From positions 1 to 12,646 of the forward strand of contig JAIDOO010000062.1 in NCBI GenBank assembly GCA_029063275.1: DNA of 12,646 bases, given 5' to 3'. The translations under genes were made by a program, and so were the position numbers. This stretch comes from Clostridia bacterium (GTDB lineage Bacteria > Bacillota > Clostridia > Christensenellales > Borkfalkiaceae). This document shows positions 1 to 6,772 of this stretch, piece after piece; position 1 is the first letter of the stretch, and every line of letters starts with the position of its first letter. The notes under the pieces were generated by a model. It was not told the origin of the DNA and ran no database searches. It saw only the letters and a list, made by a program, of their open reading frames with translations.

Positions 1-380
1 TCCCCCGCTTCCACGGGGATTTCTTCGATACCCATAGAAGAGAGTATGCTGTTAAAGCTTTTGATTACCTTATCTATGCCCGCACGCGTCTTTTCGTCGG
101 TTGCGGAGTCGAGCGCGTAACCGAAGTTGTCGGCAACGGGCAAAAGCTTAATCACCGCTTCCGAAACGCCGTCGGCGTACGCACGGGAAAGCCCCATAGC
201 GTTGCGCTTGCGGTAATTGTCGTACTCGGCGGAAACTGAATACCACTTCCGCTTGTAATCTTCCGCAAGAGCCTGAGCCTTTTCAAGCTCGCTTTCTTCC
301 TTTTCCTCAACTTCTTCGTTTAAAATCTCTTCTTCAAGCCCTTCTTCGGACTGAATTTTTTCTTTCTTTTCTTTGCCCAT
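1..380 (-). CDS. grpE: GrpE, nucleotide exchange factor for DnaK (C-terminus outside window)
   Basis: GrpE is the cytoplasmic co-chaperone that releases ADP from the Hsp70 protein DnaK. The 126 visible residues fit its N-terminal half. Residues 1-45 are very acidic and lysine-rich, as in the flexible or coiled-coil start of GrpE. The family signature AEYDNYRKRN lies at residues 51-60 and is followed by the long helix, with PVADNFGYAL at 81-90 matching the usual VLDNFERAL stretch. The visible part ends just before the beta-domain G-x-x-FDP region. The ATG at 380 is preceded only by a weak AAGGCG-like ribosome site. The gene is transcribed out of the window. The 420 bp upstream hold no hrcA, although hrcA often precedes grpE in Bacillota, and I see no CIRCE operator (TTAGCACTC-N9-GAGTGCTAA). 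dnaK may follow off the edge, but this cannot be seen. Confidence 0.93.
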   Translation of the reverse strand, partial: MGKEKKEKIQSEEGLEEEILNEEVEEKEESELEKAQALAEDYKRKWYSVSAEYDNYRKRNAMGLSRAYADGVSEAVIKLLPVADNFGYALDSATDEKTRAGIDKVIKSFNSILSSMGIEEIPVEAG

Positions 381-407
381 AATAATTTCGCCTTTTTACC
401 GACCGAA

Positions 408-419
408 GTATTTAAATAC
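408..419. promoter_or_regulatory. 12-bp perfect palindrome in the grpE leader
   Basis: GTATTTAAATAC is a perfect palindrome lying 28-39 bp upstream of the grpE start codon. It could be an operator or simply an AT-rich chance match. It does not resemble CIRCE or a CtsR heptad repeat. No convincing sigma-A promoter for grpE could be placed beside it. Confidence 0.25.
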
Positions 420-552
420 GAACAGATTTTAAACCGCGCTTTTGGCACATACTTATTTTTAACACTTGTCCGCAGTTTAAAATGTATCGGTTTACATTAT
501 TAATATAAACCTTCAACCCGCCGTTAAACAGAAAGCGGAGAAAAAAATCACA

Positions 553-660
553 TATTTTTTTTCGCAAAATTATTACCTTATACACTTTTTTGCATTCGAA
601 TGAAAATTTTTCGCATAAAAAAGGTTAATTTTTGCATAAAAGTTTCCAAACCCCATAAAA
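553..660. repeat. phased T-tract / CATAAAA array upstream of the LpA promoter
   Basis: This AT-rich part of the 420-bp intergenic region carries runs of five to eight T followed by (C)GCA, with the GCA starting at 564, 592, 613 and 634. It also has three direct copies of CATAAAA at 614-620, 635-641 and 654-660. Steps of 21, 21 and about 19-20 bp are close to two helical turns, so the tracts fall on one face of the DNA. Such phasing is known to bend DNA or act as an upstream promoter element. The array ends 35 bp before the -35 box of the LpA promoter. No open reading frame or RNA gene is visible in 381-800. Confidence 0.45.
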
Positions 661-694
661 AACCGATTTTTTATACAATTGTATTACATTTTAC

Positions 695-723
695 TTGATT
701 TGGACGGCATATTATGGTATCAT
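695..723 (+). promoter_or_regulatory. sigma-A type promoter of the LpA lipoprotein gene
   Basis: TTGATT (695-700) and TATCAT (718-723) are separated by 17 bp. A TG dinucleotide one base before the -10 box (715-716) makes it an extended -10. Transcription would begin near 730 and give a leader of about 70 nt. Confidence 0.6.
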
Positions 724-740
724 AATAGGGAAGAAAGTTC

Positions 741-763
741 GCCTTTCAATATTATATAAAGGC
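741..763 (+). promoter_or_regulatory. small inverted repeat in the LpA leader
   Basis: GCCTTT (741-746) and AAAGGC (758-763) form an inverted repeat with an 11-bp AT-rich spacer, just downstream of the predicted transcription start. It could be a repressor site or a weak mRNA hairpin. The six-base arms make chance occurrence possible. Confidence 0.25.
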
Positions 764-800
764 AAATAAAATACAGGATTGAATTACAGGAGGTTTCTCT

Positions 801-3683
801 ATGAGTAAATTCAAAAAAATCATACTCGCCGTACTTGTTTCCTGCTTTGCCGTGTGTGCGGGACTTGCCGTCGCCGCATGCTCGAATAAGAACGCAGTGA
901 ATTTCAGGAAACCGGCGGGCTTCGTCGAACCAGGAGACGAAACTTTTAACGGCGTTTACAACCTGACCGTTCAGTCGTCCGGAGGTATGGGACTTAACGG
1001 CGTCAGGGTTGAATTCAGAAAGGGAGGAACTACGGTTGCCACCGGTATTTCCAAAAACGGCATTATAAGTATGCCCTTGGAAGCCGACGTTTATCAGCTC
1101 GTTGTCGACTCGTCTTCACTGCCCGAGGGTTATTATCTCGACGGCAAGCAGTATTACACCGAGGTTGACACCGGAAACGTGGTTATCAATATACCCTCGC
1201 GCGTAATTACCTCCACCGCCGCTTCCAATACCGTTTACTCGGTCGGCGACGTTATGTACGACTTCGCGTTTACCGACGCGGTCAGCAACACAAAACTCAC
1301 GCTGTCCGATTTCCTTAACGGCGAAAACGCTTACAAAGCCGTAATGCTCAACTTCTTTTACATCGGCTGTAACCCCTGCCGTCTGGAATTCCCCGCCATC
1401 GAGGAAGCTTATCAGGCTTACAAGGATAAACTTGCGATTATCGCGCTCTCCTATCAGGACGCAAACGCGGCTATAAAGACCTTTGCGGAAGTTACTATGG
1501 GTCTGTCCTTTAATTTAGGCTACGACGCCGCAGGCTTGACCTCGAAGTTCAATGTTTCCGCGTTCCCCACCACCGTCATAATCGACAGATTCGGCGTAGT
1601 TGCAACCATCAATACGGAAGGCAGCCAGACTGCGGCTTCCTATTGGAGGGCGATGTTCAACTATTACACCAACGACAATTACAACCAGGGCAATATCAAT
1701 ACCGAGCCCGACGACCCCGGTGAAGTTCCCGAGGAGTTCACCAGACCCGACGGCAATAAGGTTATGCCCTCTAACGAGGAAATCAACGCCGCGCTCACCG
1801 GCGAAGTAAAGGGCAACGCCGAAATCATTAAGTACTACGAGGAAGAAGGCAGGGATAAGGAATACACCTGGCCTTGGGAAATAAAGACAGAGGACAATAA
1901 AACGTATATTACCGCAACCAACGCGGAAGTGCACTACTCCTTTGCAACCATATACGCGGATATTTATCTTACTCCCGGCGACGCGATTTCGTATGAATAC
2001 AACGTAATAACCGAAAACGAAGTAGATATTCTTTACGCTTTTGTAAACGGTTCGATAGTCGCACAGTACAGCGGCAACAGCGAAGGCTGGCAAGAAGAAC
2101 TGGCTGTATACGTTGCAAACCGTAACGAAACGGTTTCAGTTGCGTTTATGTACTATAAAGACCTCAAAACCAACGTCGACAACGAAAGGGCTTCGATAAG
2201 AAATCTTAACATCCGCCCCGTCAGCGAGGTCGTAGACACCATTGACCAGCAGACTTCGATTGTCAACGACCTGCACTACGATGCAGGCTACAACCACGAG
2301 CTTACCGGCGGCTATAATATAACCGTAACTAAGCACGACGACGGTTACTACTACTATACTCCGTCAAACGGAAAAGAAACTTTGATTCTTGCGGACATCT
2401 TAAACGCAGGCTACTGGGCTGAAAAGCACTTGGGCTCGACCACATTCGTGAACCCCCAGAGCCAGAACACCGCAGCATCCCTTTATCTGCTGTCGTTCTG
2501 GAAAATGTCAAACTACGACCGCGCCGATACTCAAGCCGAACCCCTCAAATTCAAATATCTTACAGACGCAATGACGGATTATTTAATTCAGGCGTACTAT
2601 TTGCAGGGCTTCTCGGACAACGGCGTTATCCCTGTAACGGACAGTCTGATTGCAGTAATAAACGCATTCATCAACGCGATGTATGCAGATTACCCCGAAA
2701 TGTTTGCCGAGGGCGACGTAAAATATGACGGTCAGTGGCTGGAATTCTGCTACTACTTCGTACACCACGGCGCCGAGCACGACCTTGAAGATCCGGACGA
2801 TCACGAATGCTATACGACGCTCGACCCCGTAAAGGGCTTGATTTACGAAAATGCGTTCATTGCCGAATTAGGTGAAAACAGCGTAAACATCAATAAGATA
2901 ATCAACTTCGGCGACGGCGGCGGCATCAAGTTCAAGTTCGTTCCCGACAAATCAGGCGTATATCTCTTCCGTTCGGAAGCAGAAACCGTCAGCGGTATAG
3001 ACCCCAAGCTTTTCATCTTCGATTCCGACTTGAATATGCTTGTCGAATCGGATAACGATATGCGTTACGATTCGCCCATTTACAATTCAAGCCACGACGA
3101 GTATTACGAATATATCTGGCTCGAAGGCGGTCAGACCTACTACGTCCACGGAGCTTTGTATCCTCCCGGAAGCACAGGCGACTTTATAATGCATATCGAA
3201 TATGTAGGCGAAGAAACCGTAAGCTTCCTGCGTTACGCTTCTACGGGCGACGGTTTGTTCACATACGACGCAAACGGCAACAACTACTATATAGCAATCA
3301 ACGTAGCTTACGACTCGTTTACCAAATGCTATTACCACTACACAGACGATTTCACCTTCGGCTCGAAAGTTTATATCGACTTCGTACACCAAAACTATTT
3401 CGACCACAACGGTCATTCGCTCTATCAAATGATTGATAGCGGCGTGTTCGATTTCAGCCGTAACGGCGGTCTTAACTATACCAGTACGATGATGACTTAT
3501 TACCGTCAGTCGATTAACGGCAAAAATAAAGGCGACGAGCTTTACGGATTGCTCGAAGCCAACCAAGAGCTTGTAAACATTTTAAACATTGCTTGCCAGC
3601 TCTACTATGAAGAAGGTCCCTCGTCGAGCGCGTGGAAAATGCTTGCTTGCTACTACGAGTATATCGGCAATCCCAATGCCTGA
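801..3683 (+). CDS. LpA: thioredoxin (TlpA/ResA-type) domain lipoprotein with large uncharacterised C-terminal region
   Basis: A 960-residue lipoprotein, probably lipid-anchored on the outer face of the membrane. The signal peptide has lysines at 3, 5 and 6, a hydrophobic core and a lipobox VAAC with Cys27. Residues 50-133 look like a small beta-sandwich (CnaB/transthyretin-like). Residues 146-290 form a redoxin/TlpA domain: IGCNPCR gives Cys190 and Cys193, and AFPTT gives the cis-proline at 256. CNPC differs from the common CGPC/CPPC, but the fold and the proline argue for real thiol-disulfide activity. Residues 310-480 are an unassigned beta-rich region. Residues 500-656 and 807-953 are two copies of a module shared with the lipoprotein at 6773. 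Residues 683-803 resemble a bacterial pre-peptidase (PPC-like) beta domain. AGGAGG lies 7 nt before the ATG. The gene is monocistronic, with its own promoter and terminator. The redox role is well supported; the substrate is unknown. Confidence 0.85.
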   Translation: MSKFKKIILAVLVSCFAVCAGLAVAACSNKNAVNFRKPAGFVEPGDETFNGVYNLTVQSSGGMGLNGVRVEFRKGGTTVATGISKNGIISMPLEADVYQLVVDSSSLPEGYYLDGKQYYTEVDTGNVVINIPSRVITSTAASNTVYSVGDVMYDFAFTDAVSNTKLTLSDFLNGENAYKAVMLNFFYIGCNPCRLEFPAIEEAYQAYKDKLAIIALSYQDANAAIKTFAEVTMGLSFNLGYDAAGLTSKFNVSAFPTTVIIDRFGVVATINTEGSQTAASYWRAMFNYYTNDNYNQGNINTEPDDPGEVPEEFTRPDGNKVMPSNEEINAALTGEVKGNAEIIKYYEEEGRDKEYTWPWEIKTEDNKTYITATNAEVHYSFATIYADIYLTPGDAISYEYNVITENEVDILYAFVNGSIVAQYSGNSEGWQEELAVYVANRNETVSVAFMYYKDLKTNVDNERASIRNLNIRPVSEVVDTIDQQTSIVNDLHYDAGYNHELTGGYNITVTKHDDGYYYYTPSNGKETLILADILNAGYWAEKHLGSTTFVNPQSQNTAASLYLLSFWKMSNYDRADTQAEPLKFKYLTDAMTDYLIQAYYLQGFSDNGVIPVTDSLIAVINAFINAMYADYPEMFAEGDVKYDGQWLEFCYYFVHHGAEHDLEDPDDHECYTTLDPVKGLIYENAFIAELGENSVNINKIINFGDGGGIKFKFVPDKSGVYLFRSEAETVSGIDPKLFIFDSDLNMLVESDNDMRYDSPIYNSSHDEYYEYIWLEGGQTYYVHGALYPPGSTGDFIMHIEYVGEETVSFLRYASTGDGLFTYDANGNNYYIAINVAYDSFTKCYYHYTDDFTFGSKVYIDFVHQNYFDHNGHSLYQMIDSGVFDFSRNGGLNYTSTMMTYYRQSINGKNKGDELYGLLEANQELVNILNIACQLYYEEGPSSSAWKMLACYYEYIGNPNA

Positions 3684-3700
3684 TAAGTGCTAAAAAACTT

Positions 3701-3738
3701 CAAAACCTCTTCCGTTTCGGAAGAGGTTTTGTTTTTTT
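3701..3738. terminator. strong Rho-independent terminator, probably two-way
   Basis: A perfect 14-bp stem (CAAAACCTCTTCCG at 3701-3714 and its complement at 3718-3731) with a TTT loop is followed by seven T on the plus strand (3732-3738), ending the LpA transcript. On the minus strand the same stem is followed after a few bases by a run of six T, so it can also end the lysR transcript, whose stop codon overlaps the plus-strand T run. Confidence 0.9.
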
Positions 3739-4627
3739 ATAAATCAATATTTCCGGCGTTTTTATAGGCGGCTTGGCACAACTCCAAAAAGTATTTTACG
3801 CTTTCACGCGTATCGTCCTTATGATAGCCCAGAACGCAGTGGCAACGTTCTTTGCAATCGAACGGAACGTAAACAAACTCGCCCGTGCGGTCGTTTGTAA
3901 AACCGGGTGAAAGCGTTACGCCCCGACCCGCCGCAACGTTTAAAAGAGCGGTTTGATGGTCGGGACAATTCAAAACTTTTACCTTGCCACCTCTTATTAT
4001 GCGGTTTTGCACGGCAATCATTTCGGGCGTTGAACCGCCGCCGACCATAAATGTGCGCTCCGCCAAATCGTCCGCCGTTATAAGTTTTTTTGTGCAAAGA
4101 GGGTCGTCCCGCCGTAAAATAATATACAAACGGCTTTTAAAAAGCGGAACAGTTGCCGCGCCTGTAAAACGGCTCAGCTCCTGTTCGCGCGCAAACAGAA
4201 TATCCTGCTCCTTCCGCAAGAAATAATCCAGTCGCGTTTCATCGTATACGAATTTGATATTCAGCGCTACGTTTGGCATAGCTTTTTCGAATTTTTGCAC
4301 AATCTGCGGCAAAAACGTTATGCACGAGCGCATCGGCACACAGACGTTGAGTGAAGAGCTGTATTTCGAGCCGATATTCTGCCCCTCCTCTACGGCGGCT
4401 TTAATATCGTTTTTTATCCTGCGGAGCGCTATGCAAAATTGCGTGCCCGCGGGCGTTAAAGCTACGCTCTTTGCCGTTCTGTCAAAAATTTTAAACCCTG
4501 CTTCCTCCTCCAAACTCTGAATCTGGTACGTCAGCGAAGGCTGGCTGATAAACAGATTTTCTGCCGCCCTTGAAAAATTCAGAGTATTCGAAAGCTCTAA
4601 TACGCAATCTATCTGTTTGGTATTCAT
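3737..4627 (-). CDS. LysR-family transcriptional regulator
   Basis: A 296-residue cytoplasmic regulator of normal LysR-family length. Residues 1-60 are the winged helix-turn-helix, with the family pattern LNFSRAAENLFISQPSLTYQ at 16-35 followed by LEEEAGFKIFDR and LTPAG. Residues 90-290 are the two-lobed effector-binding domain (LPQIV, the VAAGRGVTLSPG stretch at 231-242). It is divergent from the aldo/keto reductase gene across a 120-bp gap, the classic layout for a LysR regulator controlling its neighbour and itself. The start at 4627 has a modest AGGA site 5 nt upstream. The protein has about ten cysteines, including a CKERCHC cluster at 258-264, which is more than usual; redox sensing is possible but unproven. 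The inducer is unknown. Confidence 0.92.
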   Translation of the reverse strand: MNTKQIDCVLELSNTLNFSRAAENLFISQPSLTYQIQSLEEEAGFKIFDRTAKSVALTPAGTQFCIALRRIKNDIKAAVEEGQNIGSKYSSSLNVCVPMRSCITFLPQIVQKFEKAMPNVALNIKFVYDETRLDYFLRKEQDILFAREQELSRFTGAATVPLFKSRLYIILRRDDPLCTKKLITADDLAERTFMVGGGSTPEMIAVQNRIIRGGKVKVLNCPDHQTALLNVAAGRGVTLSPGFTNDRTGEFVYVPFDCKERCHCVLGYHKDDTRESVKYFLELCQAAYKNAGNIDL

Positions 4628-4635
4628 ATATGTCC

Positions 4636-4712
4636 TGCTATAAAATATTTGAATTGATTATAGCATATTTCAATTAAAAAAACAAGGACTTATATAATAT
4701 GGTCTGCTATAA
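4636..4712. promoter_or_regulatory. lysR / aldo-keto reductase control region with three TGCTATAA boxes
   Basis: TGCTATAA occurs at 4636-4643 (plus), 4658-4665 (as TTATAGCA, minus) and 4705-4712 (plus). The first two make a perfect 8-bp inverted repeat with a 14-bp spacer. A second inverted repeat, AATTGA (4652-4657) and TCAATT (4670-4675), is interleaved with it. LysR proteins typically bind T-N11-A-type dyads in such intergenic regions. However, TGCTATAAT is also exactly the extended -10 pattern TG-n-TATAAT, and two of the boxes coincide with predicted -10 elements, so promoter and operator functions cannot be separated by eye. Confidence 0.5.
4657..4685 (-). promoter_or_regulatory. promoter of the LysR regulator gene
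   Basis: On the minus strand TTGTTT (4685-4680) and TATAAT (4662-4657) are 17 bp apart, with TG one base before the -10. The -10 lies inside the TTATAGCA box, an arrangement expected for autorepression. The leader would be about 20 nt. Confidence 0.6.
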
Positions 4713-4713
4713 T
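4705..4713 (+). promoter_or_regulatory. extended -10 promoter of the aldo/keto reductase operon
   Basis: TGCTATAAT at 4705-4713 is a perfect extended -10. The -35 position (about 4684-4690, AAGGAC) is poor, as is common for promoters that need an activator. A second TATAAT sits at 4693-4698 and is an alternative. Confidence 0.55.
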
Positions 4714-4747
4714 ATCCAAAAGCGAAAATCTAAGGAGAATTGCGATT

Positions 4748-5599
4748 ATGGAACAGAATTACATTACTTTAAACGACGGCAATAAAATACCTCAGCTCGG
4801 TCTGGGTGTATTTATGGTGGACGGCGACAGTCTTACCGAACAAAACTGCCTGCAGGCGTTAAAGCTCGGCTACCGCCATATAGATACTGCCCACGCCTAT
4901 CAGAACGAACGGGGCGTGGGCACCGCCGTCAGAAAATGCGGCATCCCGCGCGGGCAGATATGGATTACTTCAAAATTGTGGCCAAGCGAATACGGCGAGG
5001 GCAAAACAGCCGAGGCAATCGACAAAATGCTTGCGCGCCTCGATACGGATTATATAGACCTTTTGCTTTTACACCAGCAGTTCGGAGATTTTACAGGGGC
5101 GTGGAAAGATATGGAACGCGCGGTAAAAGCGGGCAAGGTAAAATCAATCGGAATAAGCAATTTCAATGAAAATCTTGAAGCCCTTATGCAAGCGGCAACG
5201 GTTAAGCCGTCCGTTCTGCAGGTAGAGTGCCACCCTTACTTCCAGCAGGACGATTTGAAAAAGCGCCTTGCATCCTACGGAACCGTTATTGAAAGCTGGT
5301 ATCCGCTCGGGCACGGCGACCCGCGCCTTCTGAGCGAACCGCTTTTTGCGGAGCTCGGCAGAAAATACCGTAAGACTGCCGCCCAGATAATTTTGCGTTG
5401 GCATATTCAGGAGGGCAATATCGTATTTCCGAAGTCCACAAACCCGCAACACCTGAGAGATAATTTCAAAGTGTTTGATTTTGCCCTCACGGACGGAGAA
5501 ATGCAATCCATAAAAAAACTCGATTGCGGCAAGCGTTATTTTACGCTGAACCTGAAAGAACAAGAAGCCCGTTTATCGCAGTTTAGTCCTGCGGATTGA
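4748..5599 (+). CDS. aldo/keto reductase (NAD(P)H-dependent)
   Basis: A 283-residue cytoplasmic TIM-barrel oxidoreductase that reduces aldehydes or ketones with NAD(P)H. The catalytic tetrad is visible: Asp46 in YRHIDTA, Tyr51 in AHAYQNE, Lys76 in TSKLW and His109 in LLLLHQQ. GISNFN (135-140) and FPKST (227-231), the latter in the cofactor-phosphate region, match the family, as does the N-terminal IPQLGLGVF. The closest named relatives are 2,5-diketo-gluconate reductase-like AKR5 enzymes, but the substrate cannot be read from sequence. His109 is followed by QQ rather than the usual WP. AAGGAG lies 10 nt before the ATG. The gene is followed after 8 nt by the acetyltransferase gene, so both form one unit under the divergent LysR regulator. 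Confidence 0.93.
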   Translation: MEQNYITLNDGNKIPQLGLGVFMVDGDSLTEQNCLQALKLGYRHIDTAHAYQNERGVGTAVRKCGIPRGQIWITSKLWPSEYGEGKTAEAIDKMLARLDTDYIDLLLLHQQFGDFTGAWKDMERAVKAGKVKSIGISNFNENLEALMQAATVKPSVLQVECHPYFQQDDLKKRLASYGTVIESWYPLGHGDPRLLSEPLFAELGRKYRKTAAQIILRWHIQEGNIVFPKSTNPQHLRDNFKVFDFALTDGEMQSIKKLDCGKRYFTLNLKEQEARLSQFSPAD

Positions 5600-5607
5600 G
5601 GTTAAGT

Positions 5608-6150
5608 ATGGCAAATAAAAATATTGAAAGAGTTGATATGCGCGAGTCCGCCTTTCAAAAGACGGCAGAAGAGATGGCGAGATGCCGTAAGCTTTGCTTT
5701 AAGATTAACAATACCGAGCCTATGACCGCCGACCTGCGCGGTTTGCAAGACGAACTGTTCTGCGGCAAGATAGATAAATCAAGCTCGTTTATGCCGCCCA
5801 TGCAAATAGATTTGGCAAACAACGTCCGGGTTGGCAAAAACGTTTTTGTAAATAACGATTTTATCTGTATGGCTCGCGGCGGCGTTATCATAGAGGACGG
5901 TGTTATGATTGCGCCTCGCGTTTCCGTCCTTACCGCCAACCACGATTTACACGACCACAGCGTTCTTTTGTGCAGTCCGATAAAAATTTGCAAAAACGCA
6001 TGGATAGGCTCGGGCGCAATAATTCTTGCGGGCGTAACCGTAGGCGAAAACGCCGTGGTTGCCGCAGGCGCGGTTGTAACGAAAGACGTACCCCCGAATA
6101 CCGTAGCAGGCGGAAATCCGGCAAAAATAATCAAAACAATCGCATTTTAA
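5608..6150 (+). CDS. left-handed beta-helix (hexapeptide) O-acetyltransferase, maltose/galactoside acetyltransferase family
   Basis: A 180-residue acetyl-CoA-dependent O-acetyltransferase of the LacA/Maa type, usually a cytoplasmic trimer. Residues 5-60 hold the helical N-terminal substrate-side segment typical of the sugar acetyltransferases. Residues 66-175 carry the hexapeptide repeats, including [37 protein letters not shown] and the final [10 protein letters not shown] motif. The catalytic histidine is His112 in [10 protein letters not shown]. The ATG at 5608 is chosen because GAGG lies 6 nt upstream. An in-frame TTG at 5596 overlaps the stop codon of the preceding gene and has no ribosome site. 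The acceptor is unknown; genes of this type often travel with aldo/keto reductases and may detoxify or cap small hydroxylated compounds (inference). Confidence 0.9.
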   Translation: MANKNIERVDMRESAFQKTAEEMARCRKLCFKINNTEPMTADLRGLQDELFCGKIDKSSSFMPPMQIDLANNVRVGKNVFVNNDFICMARGGVIIEDGVMIAPRVSVLTANHDLHDHSVLLCSPIKICKNAWIGSGAIILAGVTVGENAVVAAGAVVTKDVPPNTVAGGNPAKIIKTIAF

Positions 6151-6219
6151 CGGTATGGTACGCGGAATAAACTTAACAGTTTAACAACTATGGCGCAGTT
6201 AATGATAATAATACACATC

Positions 6220-6251
6220 AAGGCGTGTTTTAAACATTTTAAGCCTTTTTT
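6220..6251 (+). terminator. weak candidate terminator after the acetyltransferase gene
   Basis: AAGGC (6220-6224) can pair with GCCTT (6243-6247) around an AT-rich loop, and the right arm runs into six T (6246-6251). The stem is only five base pairs, and the T run abuts the -35 box of the next promoter, so this is a poor call. Confidence 0.3.
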
Positions 6252-6252
6252 C

Positions 6253-6281
6253 TTGCATAATTATGTATTTTGAGATATAAT
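6253..6281 (+). promoter_or_regulatory. promoter of the LpC-LpB lipoprotein operon
   Basis: TTGCAT (6253-6258) and a perfect TATAAT (6276-6281) are 17 bp apart. The transcription start would be near 6288, at the edge of a perfect 14-bp AT palindrome, AAATTTTAAAATTT (6288-6301), that runs up to the ribosome binding site. The palindrome may be an operator or just AT bias. Confidence 0.55.
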
Positions 6282-6313
6282 ATATGCAAATTTTAAAATT
6301 TGGAGGCATAATA

Positions 6314-6748
6314 ATGAAAAAGACATTAATCAGCATCACGGCAGCTTTGGCTCTTATCGTCGCAGTCTTGTGTATGGGCTTGACGATGACCGCCTGCAAA
6401 CCCACAAGTTACGTCATTAAGGTTGTATACGAAGACGGCACCCCCGTTAACGGACTTACGGACGGCACGGCAGGCGTTACCGCCGGCGGAGATGAGGACA
6501 CCAAAATCCAGGTTCAGATTTGCGCAGCAAATCCCGAAACAGAACAAACGGGTTTCTGCACCGAACCTATCGACCTCGGAGCCGACGGCACAATCAGCTT
6601 TACCGAAAGCCAGTTTAAAGGCAACACTCTTGACGAGGGTTTTAAATGGCACGTTCAGCTTCTCGGCGTTAAAGACGGCTTTACCTATGAGGACCTTTAT
6701 CTTGACGGCTACAACACGTATACTATTACTCTCGTTGCACAAAACTGA
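6314..6748 (+). CDS. LpC: small single-domain lipoprotein, CnaB/transthyretin-like
   Basis: A 144-residue predicted lipoprotein of unknown function. The signal peptide (MKKTL start, hydrophobic 7-25) ends in a slightly unusual lipobox MTAC with Cys28. The rest is one beta-rich domain: YVIKVVYEDGTPVNG at 33-47, then GADGTISF and a C-terminal TYTITLVA strand. This pattern of an exposed DGxxVxG loop and a later DGxxxF resembles carboxypeptidase-regulatory/CnaB immunoglobulin-like domains, and it is the same kind of domain that follows the anchor in LpA and LpB. The ATG at 6314 has GGAGG 7 nt upstream; an ATG at 6284 lies before the predicted transcription start and is rejected. LpB follows after 24 nt, so the two are co-transcribed. 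Possible roles are adhesion, scaffolding or partner binding. Confidence 0.8.
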   Translation: MKKTLISITAALALIVAVLCMGLTMTACKPTSYVIKVVYEDGTPVNGLTDGTAGVTAGGDEDTKIQVQICAANPETEQTGFCTEPIDLGADGTISFTESQFKGNTLDEGFKWHVQLLGVKDGFTYEDLYLDGYNTYTITLVAQN

Positions 6749-6772
6749 TTATAATTATTAAGGAGATAAAAA

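Noticed and set aside
381..800. riboswitch or CRISPR-like repeats in the long intergenic region
   Set aside because: The repeats are short AT-rich tracts with no spacers of unique sequence and no conserved aptamer core; phased DNA tracts explain them better.
1515..2093. 192-residue open frame on the minus strand inside LpA
   Set aside because: It lies wholly antisense to a well-supported lipoprotein gene, has no ribosome site, and its composition reflects the codon bias of the plus strand.
3087..3566. 159-residue minus-strand open frame inside LpA
   Set aside because: Antisense shadow with valine-rich low-complexity translation and no recognisable motif.
5596..5607. upstream TTG start for the acetyltransferase
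   Set aside because: No ribosome site, and it overlaps the preceding stop; the ATG at 5608 has GAGG 6 nt upstream.
5655..6134. 159-residue minus-strand open frame in the acetyltransferase gene
   Set aside because: Antisense to clear hexapeptide repeats; periodic repeats often leave the opposite strand open.
3737..6150. the LysR cassette as a mobile insertion splitting LpA from LpB
   Set aside because: No terminal repeats, integrase, transposase or target duplication is visible at either side, so an insertion event cannot be supported.
6284..6313. upstream ATG start for LpC
   Set aside because: It lies before the predicted transcription start, lacks a ribosome site, and would add ten residues ahead of a clean signal peptide starting MKKT.
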